Below, piece after piece: positions 1 to 10,700 of a DNA stretch of 46,915 nt (positions are counted from its first letter, which is position 1; each line of letters starts with the position of its first letter). The position numbers and the translations under genes were made by a program. The notes beneath the pieces are model-generated. The model did not search any database, was not told where the DNA came from, and was given only the letters and a program-made list of their open reading frames with translations. Source of the stretch: Stentor coeruleus (taxonomy: Eukaryota; Ciliophora; Heterotrichea; Heterotrichida; Stentoridae); NCBI GenBank assembly GCA_001970955.1, contig MPUH01000543.1, positions 1 through 46,915 of the forward strand, read 5' to 3'.

Positions 1-286
1 ACATAAAATTATTTAATTAATAATTCCAATCAGCATGTTATAATACTAAACAAGGCATTATCCAACATCAACAATTTTAATTCCAACTCATAGGAAGCAC
101 AAATAACCCTAACAAAATCAAAATAGCATATTCTAAATCAAAATCTCTTATACAAAAAACAACATCCACACTTTTCTTAAAAATCCACAAAACCTGTTTA
201 ATTTTTAGCATAAATAAAAAAAAATCTAAACCTCACACTATTTCTAATCAAAAAACTAAACTGTAAAAACTCATTCGATAACTTTA

Positions 287-3200
287 CTAAATGCGGTTAT
301 CTTCTAATTGACTAATAAGATATTGGCTTTCTTCCGGTCCTGTATTTAAAATCATACTCTTAAACCATGAATTTTCCTTACAATAAAGTTCAATCGGTTT
401 ACCATATTCTTTACAACTTCCTTTATCAATAACAATAATTTTATCACTATCAATAACAGTTCTCAATCTATGCGCAATAATCAACAAAGTACACTTATTG
501 AATTTAATCTTAATAGTTTCTTGAATAAGCCTATCAGTTTCATTATCAACATNGTTTCATTATCAACATTAGCTGTAGCTTCATCCATCATAACAATTTT
601 ATTATTTCTTAATATAGCTCTTGCTAAACATAATAATTGTTTTTGTCCAGCAGAAAAACTAACTCCATCTCCACTTATTTCTGTATTTAATTCTTTATCA
701 TATTGTAAAATATATTCTTTAAGTTTGACTTCTTCTAAAACTTTAAAAAGCTCATCATCAGAATGTTTATGAAATGGGTCTAGGTTATCTTTTATTGTCC
801 CTACAAAAAGTACTGAAGATTGAGGAATTACAGACATTTGGCTTCTGAGTTGATGAAGTCCAGATTTCATATAATCTTGTCCATCTAGGTAAACTGTTCC
901 TGATTCAGGATTTACAAGCCTAAAAAGAACTTGAAGGATTGAACTTTTCCCACACCCAGTCCTCCCTATGATACCAACTTTAATCCCAGGGTTTATTGTA
1001 AATGTTAATCCATTTAAAGCTAGATCAAAATTTGGCCTATATCTATTGAAATATCACAAAACTCAATCTTCCCTTTCGACACAATAAATTCATCTTTTTC
1101 TTCTAAAATCCCTTCGCATTTTAGGTCTGAGAATTCCATAAGCCTTTGAGTTGAAGCCATATTGCTACTGAGCTCCACAATATTTTTTGACCATGTTGAT
1201 GAAACTCCAAGTAAAGTTACAGAACTCGCTAAGCTAAAAGCTGCAAGTGTAGGGTCAACATATCCATCAATTGCAACAATAAGGATAACATTTAATATAA
1301 GAATAAAATTACTTCCTAAGTCTGTATATAATTGTACAAATCTTATAAAAACATGAAATGTTATATAAGACCGTAAATGATCTGTGGCTTGTTGATAAGA
1401 TTTTTGAATAAACATTTCTTGAAGTTTTAAACATCTAAGGGTTGGAAGTCCATTTAAAGCTGAGTTTATTGTAGAAAGAAGAGGACCTCTTGTAATCAGT
1501 TCTAATTTCCTTAATATAAGAATTGTGGGAGCGATAAATTTTAATAGAAGAATCCATATTATGAATAAAAAAGGGAGCATAATTAGGTTGTAAGGAAGGA
1601 TGACTATCATAGTGCATAAACTTCCTATAACTGATAAACTTGTTGTCATAGTGTCGTTAAGATAATGTTGAAGAGGTCCATCAGTAACGCTAACATCTTT
1701 TGAAAACCTATTAAGGATTCTTCCGATAGGGTTTTTATCGAAAAAAACACTTTCAGTTAAAGTCAGGCTTTCTAAAGCTGAATTGTGTAGTTGATTATTA
1801 CAATATAAATATCTGATCATAAATGGAAAAGACTTTACTGCACAAAGAACATAACAAAAAGTTAGTAAAATCCCATAGAATTTAAAATAATAAGGATTTT
1901 TTTGATCATTTTGGCTTGACCAATATGATGCAAAAAATATATTTAGCACATAGCAAGCTTGTGAAATGATACACAAAAGTATAATTATAGCAAAAAAGAA
2001 CATTGAAACATATCCGAATCGAGTGTATTTTATATAAGATTTTAAAGAAACTGCACCTTCAGTTATCTCTTCTTCCTCTATGTTTTGTTTTTCATTAGTT
2101 TCTAAAACTTTAGTTGTGATTTGTTGCTGTTTAACTTCGATTTCTTCTTCCCGAAAAGCTAATTCACCCAGGATTTCTCTTGCTTGTTCATGGTCTTTAA
2201 GCTGATTATATGTCCCAAAAAACGTCATTTCACCATTATTTAATACTAGGACTTTATCTGCTTGAGGTAGGTAATGAACTTGATGGGTAGCTAAAATAAT
2301 TGTTTTCCCTTTAAGTGCAGTTAAAATACATTCATTAAATAAATGATTTGCAACTTCAGCATCTACAGCACTTAACGGATCATCAAGTAACACAATATCA
2401 GCATTAGCATAAACAGTTCTCGCTAAACACAATCTAGCCCTCTGTCCACCACTAAGCGTAAATCCTCTATCTCCAAGTAAAGTTTCATCTGCATTTTTAA
2501 AAGTTCTTAAATCTTTAATCATATCACTAGATTGCAAAGCTATATCATAAGCTACAGAATTAAATTTTTTGCCCATAAGAATATTTTCTTTAACACTTCC
2601 AGCAAGAATCCAAGGGTCTTCTGANTGCAAAGCTATATCATAAGCTACAGAATTAAATTTTTTGCCCATAAGAATATTTTCTTTAACACTTCCAGCAAGA
2701 ATCCAAGGGTCTTCTGAAGCATAAGCAATAGACCCATGAGTAGAAATATTCCCTGATATTATAGGAATTTCACCTAAAATTCCCATAAAAACAGAGCTTT
2801 TACCTGAACCAACAGGTCCAACAACCATAAGTAATTCTCCAGGCTGAAGAGAAAATGTGATGTTACGTAAACATTCACGAATTGTTGTTTTACGACGAAT
2901 AAGTGCTAATGTTGTGTTGTTATTGTCATCATCTTTAACTTTTTCTATTTCTTTCCATGATAAAGTTGCATCATCAACAATAACGGAATAAACATTTGTA
3001 TCGTTTTTTGTAAGAATATCATGCTCTTTCAGTGTTAAAACCTGAGTAACTCGCTTAGTAATAGCGATGAATGCGAAAACTGTATTAGCTCCAGTTGTGC
3101 TTATGTGAGCAATATTAAAATGCGTTATATAAAAAATCGATACTAGCATATAAACTTCTCCAGGCTTAAGTTCTTCTCCAATCATAACCTTCAAAGCTAA

Positions 3201-4157
3201 AGTGCAAAATATCACCAAAGGCACTCCTGAAAAAGCTAAAACATGCAACCCAGAATTGATCATTGTAGACTTTTGCATAGTCTTAATCTCTTTTTTCCTA
3301 ATACTAAAAATCTTCTTAAGCAGTGGTACTTCCCAAGCATACAATTTCATGATTTTAATTCCTTCAACAAGATTCTGAATCATTTTTATCCTTTTATCCC
3401 CAATTTTACTTGATTGTAAACGTATTTTCATAGTAACCCTTCCTAATAATATAACTAAAGGTGCATGAAATATTGATATCCCTATTCCTAATAACCCAGC
3501 TGGACCAAAAATAGTTACAATAATAATTATAGAACTTATAACAATAAAAGGACTACATAAAAAATATATCGCATATACTGTTAGTTCAAGAACTTCCATA
3601 TCAGAACTTATAACATTTATGATTTTCCCTTTAATACTTTGTTCTGATATTATCATATTATTAAGTTTCATAACTTTTTCTGCTACAAGAATAGCGACTA
3701 GGTTTTTAATTTTCCCTATAAGTAATAAAGCTTTTAATGAACCATTATGTCTAAAACAACAACTAAATATTGCATTTGTTATAAAAGCTGTTGTTAATAA
3801 AACACCTTCGTATTTAGGTTTTTCAGTTTTTTGCATATAGATTATGAGATAATTGATAAAAACTGCTTGGATTAAAGTTAAGAGATTACCGAGTAATACG
3901 ATTAGGATACATGTGAAAAGCTCTTTGTAGATTGTTTTGAAAATTGCTTTGAAGAAACTTGGCTTTGGTTTGGTTAACTCTTTTTCCCAATGGTGTTTGA
4001 GGATTTTTTCAGCTGGTTCTAGAGCTGAGATGTTAGGAACTTCAAATAAGTTTTTCATGTTTGGAGGAGTGATTCTATAATATTTTAAAGCTTTGAATAT
4101 CCACCCAAAGAATAAGTCGTTTATGTACCATGAATCGTTGTAAGGGAAAGTGGCCAT
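287..4157 (-). CDS. ABCC (MRP)-type ABC transporter, full length, with frame disruptions
   Basis: A full ABC exporter in the order TMD1-NBD1-TMD2-NBD2, starting MATFPYND, about 1253 aa after correction. There is no extra N-terminal TMD0, so it resembles short MRPs such as MRP4; the family exports organic anions and conjugates. NBD1 has Walker [10 protein letters not shown] (about residue 446), signature LSGGQR and Walker B IVLLDDP. NBD2 has Walker [10 protein letters not shown], signature FSAGQKQ, Walker [13 protein letters not shown] and H-loop IIAHRL. The reading frame is broken three ways. A 92-bp repeat around n2625 duplicates 31 codons in frame. A 16-bp repeat around n553 splits the D-loop from the H-loop, and removing 17 nt rejoins them. 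Near 1030 one base appears to be missing, just before the expected RYRP at the start of NBD2. The family is certain; substrate is unknown, and whether the 1-nt loss is real is unresolved. Confidence 0.88.
537..569. repeat. Contig-join duplication around n553 (2 x 16 bp)
   Basis: The 16 bases before the single n at 553 are repeated exactly after it. Deleting 17 nt puts the two halves of the ABC transporter NBD2 in one frame (870-487 is 383 nt, minus 17 is 366), so this is an assembly artefact. Confidence 0.9.
2533..2717. repeat. Contig-join duplication around n2625 (2 x 92 bp)
   Basis: Positions 2533-2624 equal 2626-2717. Together with the n this adds 31 codons to NBD1 of the transporter, repeating the segment that begins [10 protein letters not shown] natural ABC domain does not duplicate this Q-loop-proximal segment; the single n marks an unmerged overlap. 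Confidence 0.92.
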
Positions 4158-5036
4158 TTATATGATAGGATTTGAATTTAATATAGAGATATTGATGAGA
4201 TTATGAGGTACAAATAAGAAATTCGCACATGAAACATTGAATTTAATTAGATTAAAGAATTATCAACTAAAAGAAAATCTGGTTTTTTTATTGGAATATT
4301 AAAATGATAGATTTTTTAGATGAGTTTTAAGCATTATGCAGTTTTTATATTTGACTTATTTTTTGATGACTATATTTTATTATGTATTTTAAGCTAGCTA
4401 AAATAACAATTTTTTTTAATATTTCAATTCTATCATGAATTCTTAACTTTCATCAAACCCTTACAATATTTTTATTTGATTGCTTTCCATTCTTATTTGA
4501 TTAACTCTGCCCATTATTTCAATTTTTTTAAGTACCTCACTAGCATTTTTTTGACTTTGCAGGACTTTTCACTAGGGAATAACTTTAGAATTCCATCCCA
4601 AACCTAATATTTTTTGATTGATTATTCAATTTAAAAGCTGATAAAATACATTTTTTAAGACTTTTAATTGAAAAAATATAAACAATCCTATAATAAGAAT
4701 AACTTCTTTAAATTGGGCACAGATCTTTTTTTATTCAGTCAAAAGCTAAAACCATCTACAAACTTCATATTTATCAAATACTTTTCTTACCAAATACTTG
4801 AAAATACTTTAAAATCTCATAAGCCCCTTCTCTTCTCTTCTCTTCTTTTTTTTTTTTAACTTGTATTTATACAAATCATTTATCAATCATTATCTATAAA
4901 ATCATACCAACATACTCAAAAAAAAATCATCATTATCTTCCCTTAAACAAATCATAACAACTAAACAATCTTATTTTTTACACAAATCATAACTAGAAAT
5001 AATCTTATTTTTTACACAAATAACTTTTATAAAACA
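4158..5036. other. Intergenic region, divergent gene pair
   Basis: About 880 bp of very AT-rich sequence between the starts of the ABC transporter (-) and the PH protein (+), so it should hold both promoters. It contains poly-T/A tracts, including a run of T near 4848-4858. A 63-codon open frame at 4668-4859 is low-complexity and not convincing. No RNA gene was recognised. Confidence 0.5.
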
Positions 5037-6617
5037 ATGGAAATGCAAAACTACATCAATCCATCATACAATGGACCAACTTTAATCAAAGGTTATTTAA
5101 AAAAGCTCAAAAGCAAAGTAGCATTTTCCCTAATAATTTCAAAGTTCAACAAAAGATACTTTATCCTCGACCTCAGTAATTATTTTTTTGGCTATCAAGA
5201 TAAAGAGCTTTCCTGCAATTTCAATAAATACGATCTTAAAGATATTACTAATGTACATCAAAACCCTAAAATCACTGAAGTTTGTGATTGGAAATTTGCA
5301 TTTGCAATTGAATTTAAAACAAGAACTTTTACTTTATATACTGATTCAATGAGTATACGTCATTTATGGTGTAAAGCTTTTATAGCTTGTTTAAAACCCT
5401 TAAATTTAGTTGACGATAAAATAAAAAAACCTTTGCCTATGTTAAAACCTATATGTAATCCTTTAGAATCTGAAAGTTCTCAGGAAAATATTAAAGCTAA
5501 GAATATTTATGATAAGAAAGTTATTGTTATAGAGGAAAGGCAGAAAGATATACAAAGGGATGATTATAATGGTTTTAAGGATGAAAAAAATAATAGGGAT
5601 TTATCAAATAATACTGATTTGGCACGTTTAGAAAGTAATTCTAAGTACCAGGAGGATAGTAAAAATGATATTCTTATTAAGAAAAGTTATGAAACGAATA
5701 AAGACCATGGGACAAATTGGTTAAAGAATTATGATGAGTCTAAATTTGTTATGATTGAAAGGGATATTAGTAAAAATAATAACGATTTCAACACTCCAAA
5801 GCTTATAAATCCATCTGAAGATGAAGAAATAAGTATAATATCAAATCCAAAGCACATAAAAAACCAAAAAGATGATTTCGACATATTAAATTTTACAAGC
5901 CGAATACATCCTCAAAGTCCTCAAAAGTCAAGAATACAAAACCATCTGACAATCGAAAATCCAACATCAACTAAAAACCTTGAAAACGTTCCATGGGAAA
6001 TTCCAAAAAAACTTCCTATCAAAGCTAGCCCAATAGTTTTTAAAGCAAATGGTATTATAGATATGATGGAAGATTTCAATAATCTTGGTTTAGAAAATAT
6101 TGAAATACGCCCTTCATCATGTATAAGACAAAAACCCAAACCTGATCTTCTTAATACAGCAAAAGTTTTTTCTAAACCTAGAAATTCAATTGCAAGTCCA
6201 AATAGGATATTAAAAATAAAAAAAATTCATTTGAATACTAATAAAAAAACAGGAGATGGGTTTTCAATGACACATAATTTTGTGAAAAAAAATACTAAAT
6301 CTATTTCTAAAAGTCCAGGAAAAACTATGAATAAACATTTTGATGACTTGAATGATTGGAATGAAGATTTAAAGAAGGATGATGAGAAAAAAGGGTTTTT
6401 AGGGACGATTGTTGTGAAAAATGCTGTGAAGAAAATACCAGTGAAGTTTGTTGAGAAACCAGAGAGTTTACCTGATGAAAAGATTTCTAAGAGTAAGAAT
6501 ATTGAAAGATATAGGAAAGTAAGAAATAGTTGTCAGGGTGTTAAGAAACAGAGTGATTTTAAAGAAGAAGCTTTGGATTTAGTTAAGGGAAGTGACTGGA
6601 ATGATTGGGATAATTGA
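5037..6617 (+). CDS. PH-domain protein with long disordered tail
   Basis: 526 aa. Residues about 15-118 form a pleckstrin-homology domain: GYLKKLKSK start strand, KRYFILDLSNYFFGYQD, then FTLYTDSM and a closing helix with the conserved Trp (IRHLWCKAFIACL). PH domains usually recruit proteins to phosphoinositide membranes. The basic beta1-beta2 loop (KKLKSK, KFNKR) is compatible with lipid binding, but specificity cannot be read. Residues 120-526 are Lys/Asn/Ser-rich and probably disordered, with SPQKSR-like and SPGK phospho-acceptor patterns. The C-terminus carries two acidic-aromatic clusters, DDLNDWNED and SDWNDWDN, possible docking peptides. Start ATG follows an A-rich leader (aaaacaATGG). 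It ends in TGA, which supports the standard code. Exact partner family unknown. Confidence 0.85.
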   Translation: MEMQNYINPSYNGPTLIKGYLKKLKSKVAFSLIISKFNKRYFILDLSNYFFGYQDKELSCNFNKYDLKDITNVHQNPKITEVCDWKFAFAIEFKTRTFTLYTDSMSIRHLWCKAFIACLKPLNLVDDKIKKPLPMLKPICNPLESESSQENIKAKNIYDKKVIVIEERQKDIQRDDYNGFKDEKNNRDLSNNTDLARLESNSKYQEDSKNDILIKKSYETNKDHGTNWLKNYDESKFVMIERDISKNNNDFNTPKLINPSEDEEISIISNPKHIKNQKDDFDILNFTSRIHPQSPQKSRIQNHLTIENPTSTKNLENVPWEIPKKLPIKASPIVFKANGIIDMMEDFNNLGLENIEIRPSSCIRQKPKPDLLNTAKVFSKPRNSIASPNRILKIKKIHLNTNKKTGDGFSMTHNFVKKNTKSISKSPGKTMNKHFDDLNDWNEDLKKDDEKKGFLGTIVVKNAVKKIPVKFVEKPESLPDEKISKSKNIERYRKVRNSCQGVKKQSDFKEEALDLVKGSDWNDWDN

Positions 6618-6897
6618 TTATGAAGTAGATTATGATATCTAGTATATAATTCATTTAAAAATCTCACAAATCTTAAATTAATTATATAATTCGCAACTAC
6701 ACTAAAACCTTGAATTCCCACTAAAAAAATCTCAAACCTCTTTTCCATATATCCTTATCCCTCACACATAAAATTCCAAATTCTCCCTAATCCTCTACCC
6801 AATCCTCCTCCTCATCATAAAAACTTCTTATCTCAAACTTTTTCTATCAACTTCTCAACAATTTCCCAGTTTAAATAAAAAATCATTTAACGGCATA

Positions 6898-7671
6898 ATG
6901 TCATCTGACCAAAAGCTCGTTCTAAAGTTCCTAAATTCCCCGAAATATAATAAACCAATTCCACCCTCATCTGCTGCATCTCCAAAAACCCCTTTATCTC
7001 CTGAAGAGCCTAAAACAACAATACCAACTCAAGAGTTTTCCTTAAAAGATATAATCCCAAACAAAACCACAAATCACATAAGAGTTTTATCTCAACCTAT
7101 AGACATACTAACCCCAGAACTATTATTTAGCCATAAAAGAGAAAGAAGTTTAGGTCAAAAACCTATAGGGTGTATATATGATACATCAGCAACATCACCA
7201 AAAATTGAAGATTTAGAAGTTGAAGATTTCAAATTTGCAAACCATTCAAGAAAAGCTACAGAATACGAAAATGAACCTAATTCAAGTGAAAGTAATACAG
7301 AAAAAACATATGGTTTTAATATTTTTACAAACATAAAACAAGTGTTTTTAAGAGGGAAAAGTAGTGATGATTGTTGTTATGAGAATAAAATGGTTTTTGG
7401 TAGAAAAATACAGGATTCATATAAAAGTTTTGATTTTGTTAATAGAAGTTTACCTGTTTTCGGGTGTAATCCTTGTACGGCTTATTGTAGTAGTTGTGAT
7501 AGAGAAGTTAACACTGTGGTTGACTTTGCAAAGAAACCCAGTTTACCGTTTGGGTTTTTGGATTTAGTCAGTTCGTTTTTCGCTTGTTGTGGAGAGCCGG
7601 TTTGGCTACTTAAGCTCAGGGTCCATAAATGCGAAAGGTGTAGTAAGATACTAGCAAGAAGTTTTAAATAG
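6898..7671 (+). CDS. LITAF-like zinc-ribbon membrane-associated protein
   Basis: 257 aa. The N-terminal half (1-160) is Pro/Ser/Thr-rich and probably disordered. The C-terminal about 70 residues have the LITAF layout: a CSSC pair, a hydrophobic/aromatic stretch (LPFGFLDLVSSFFACC) and a closing HKCERC. In LITAF/CDIP proteins the two Cys pairs bind zinc and the hydrophobic segment inserts into the cytosolic face of endosomal or lysosomal membranes. The Cys motifs have S and E instead of the usual P (CPxC), and the hydrophobic core is short, so this is a divergent member. It lies 280 bp downstream of the PH gene on the same strand; no link is implied. It ends in TAG. Confidence 0.7.
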   Translation: MSSDQKLVLKFLNSPKYNKPIPPSSAASPKTPLSPEEPKTTIPTQEFSLKDIIPNKTTNHIRVLSQPIDILTPELLFSHKRERSLGQKPIGCIYDTSATSPKIEDLEVEDFKFANHSRKATEYENEPNSSESNTEKTYGFNIFTNIKQVFLRGKSSDDCCYENKMVFGRKIQDSYKSFDFVNRSLPVFGCNPCTAYCSSCDREVNTVVDFAKKPSLPFGFLDLVSSFFACCGEPVWLLKLRVHKCERCSKILARSFK

Positions 7672-7752
7672 TAGGTAAAATACAAAAATTATTAACCTTA
7701 ATATCTATATCAAACTTATTACTATAAAAAATATTATTATCCTATGTTACTC

Positions 7753-10700
7753 TTAAACAGACGATAATACGAGCATTTCCTGGCCAAGGACAACTTCGAT
7801 TTTAAGTTTTTTAACCAACTCCGAAAGCTCTTCTTGTATTTTCTGTGAGTTTCCAACCCTTCTTCTCCCTAATTTCATATTAAAAACATTTTTATCATTT
7901 TCTGTAGCTTCAAGATAAACCCCTCTATAATTCTCATATATGGTTATTGTAAAATATCTTGCTGATATATAATGACTTCTTCTATAAATAACTTGATCTT
8001 TTTCTTCTTCATTCGAATCAATCAACGCTAAACGCATTTTACCATCAACGNATATGGTTATTGTAAAATATCTTGCTGATATATAATGACTTCTTCTATA
8101 AATAACTTGATCTTTCTCTTCTTCATTCGAATCAATCAACGCTAAACGCATTTTACCATCAACATCTGATATAATTTTGAGCTGCGATAGCAGCTCCGTA
8201 CATAAATCCTCAATATCTTTTTCATTAGCTAATCTTACTCTTTTAGTTTTTACAAACAAATCTAAAGATATCAACCCTGTTTCATTATTAGCTTTAACAT
8301 AAATTCCTTCATTTTTCAGTTCCATTGTGACAATCAAATAAATACCAGAAATATTTAAACCGGTTTTTAATATAATATTTGTAAGTTCTGCGCTTTTTCT
8401 GACAATTGACACTTTCCCTGTGGATTTTTTTAGGGTTACAGTTGGGGTCATTTCAGGGCTTAATGGTTCTGAAGTAACAGGATTGGATATTTCATCGAAT
8501 TTTAAGTTTTTATCAGGTTTTGATCTGATTATTATCCCTGAACTAGAAAATCTACTATTGTTTACTGATTTTTCTATTATAGAATTGCTGGTATCATGAG
8601 AAAAGTTTTTTTGGGTGCTGCTTATATTAGGATTTGAAGCGACAAAATTTAATGGGACATGAGGTTTTTGACTATTTGGCCCTGTTGATGACATTTTGAT
8701 ATTTCCCTGTTGAACTCTTCCTGTGATTTTCTCAGAATTCGGGGTCATTGGCTTAAAAACTATTTTTTTCGGTATGGTTTCAGTCATAAACAACCCAGGG
8801 ATAAGAGTTTTTCTTAAAAATTTCCCAATTTGAGGTTGTGAAAGACGCTTTTCCATTGAAAAAGTTACCTGCTCAGCTAAGTTTGTTGCTATTATTGTGA
8901 ACTTTGATTGGTTGTAAAAACAGTTCAACGCCCATTTTTGGTTTTTAAATTTCTTTTCGGTTATTAGAATAAGATTGTCTTGTCTTAACCTTTTACGTGT
9001 AAGACATCCTCTAAAAGCAGCTTGTAATCTTATGATAACATTAAGTAAATTGACAGGTTTTTTCTTGTAAATTATGAATATTTTCTTGTTTTTTATAGCT
9101 AAGCATTTATCGATTATATAATGTCCTATTTGTATTTTCCCTGATTTGACGCCGGTATTGATTTCAGCTTCTTTTTCTAGAACTCTAATGCACTTTCTGA
9201 ACACTTTTTCAAGAAAAACTTCAAAATACAGGTAGTTTTCTTTAGCAAACATGGTAATTTTATAGATTTTGTCTTTGATTTTTTTGTCTTTTTGAAGTAA
9301 AATTTCATAGCTTTTCATAACAATTGTCCCTTTGCTTACTGTCAGGTCCTCAAGGAATTCTTGAAGATGTACTTTTTCTGAATACCTATCCATAAGGTCC
9401 CCAAAAGCAAATTTCCCACTAAAACTCGCTTGGTCGTTTATAAAAATTATAGAAATCTGATTCGGTTCAAAGTAAATGCTAGCATTATAGCTTGCTTTTC
9501 CTATAATTTTCGTTGAGTTTAATATAAGATGTTTGAAATTTTTCGGTTTTCCCGGTTCAGTTATTTTTAAGTACCCATTTTTTATTGTAATCCTATTAGC
9601 CAGAGTCCCAACTGACTGTCCTTTTTTTGATACTCTTAAATAAAGTGATGTCATTTTACAAAAATGCGTTGATTTTATTATAAACTCATATTTCGATTCA
9701 CCTATGCTTATAAGATAAGGTTCTTTGTTTATCAACACACCAATACGAAGGGAAATATTGCCTCCAGATTTGATTTCTTCAATATCCTTACGAGCTTTCC
9801 ATCCTCTATATAGTCTCTGTATTAAAAGCACAGCTTTAATATATTTTTGATTAGGGAGACATGGTTTTTTACAATAGTATCGCCTTATTATCCATCCTCG
9901 AATCCATTTTTGTATAGTTGCTATCGCTTTAAACATCTGCTTCGTTGTTGTCCCTGGTCTGAATTTCTTAACCAACTCAATCAAAGATCGGAATTTTTTC
10001 CTTAGCATATGCGACCTAAAGCGTCTTTGAACTTTTATCACACAGTCCAAGAGTTTTTTCTTTGGGATTTTTGATAAACTCTTGTTCATTTCTTTAAGGA
10101 TTTTCACTTGAATCCTATCTCTATTACCTCTATACACTTTCTGGATTTTTTTAACAGCCCACAATATCCTCGCCCCAGGTATTTTCAACGATTTCTCCAT
10201 ATCTTTGATTTTCAAATACTCCTTCCTCACCATATGAGCTTTCAAATTTTTCTGAATAACAATACTAGCCTCTTTTAAATCCTGGGGCATTTTCTTCTTT
10301 TTCTTAAGTTCTCTGCGTTTTTTCAGCCATCTTTTAACATATCTTTTTATCAAATTAATCGCAGCTTTTTCTTTCATTTTTTGCTTAAAAGCTTTTTTCG
10401 CATTGAATCTACGGAAGTTCTTTTGTATACACAAAGCTGATTTTTTCATATCAAGGAATTCTTTTCTTGCTTTTCGTCCTTTGATGAATTTCTGTATAAT
10501 CGTAATAGCTCTAAGTTTTTTTGCTGTGCTTTGATCATTAGTTTTTATCATTTGTGTTGGGTTGAATAAAAATTTTTGTACCGCTTGTTTGCTTTGTGGA
10601 GTATTTGTTTTAATAAAGCTAATCGACAAATTTTTATTTTGGTTTTTATTGAAAATATTCCTAGTAAGCCAACCTCTAGCATGGCTTTGTATATAAACAA

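Noticed and set aside
1010-1040. Euplotes-style +1 programmed frameshift
   Set aside because: That occurs at AAA-TAA/TAG slippery stops. Here one base is missing and no such motif is present.
2533-2717. True internal duplication inside ABC transporter NBD1
   Set aside because: The repeat is exact and centred on a single n, like six other sites; the domain family does not tolerate it. Treated as an assembly artefact.
4668-4859. 63-aa plus-strand protein upstream of the PH gene
   Set aside because: Ends in a poly-T-derived Phe run and lies in promoter-type DNA; no coding signal.
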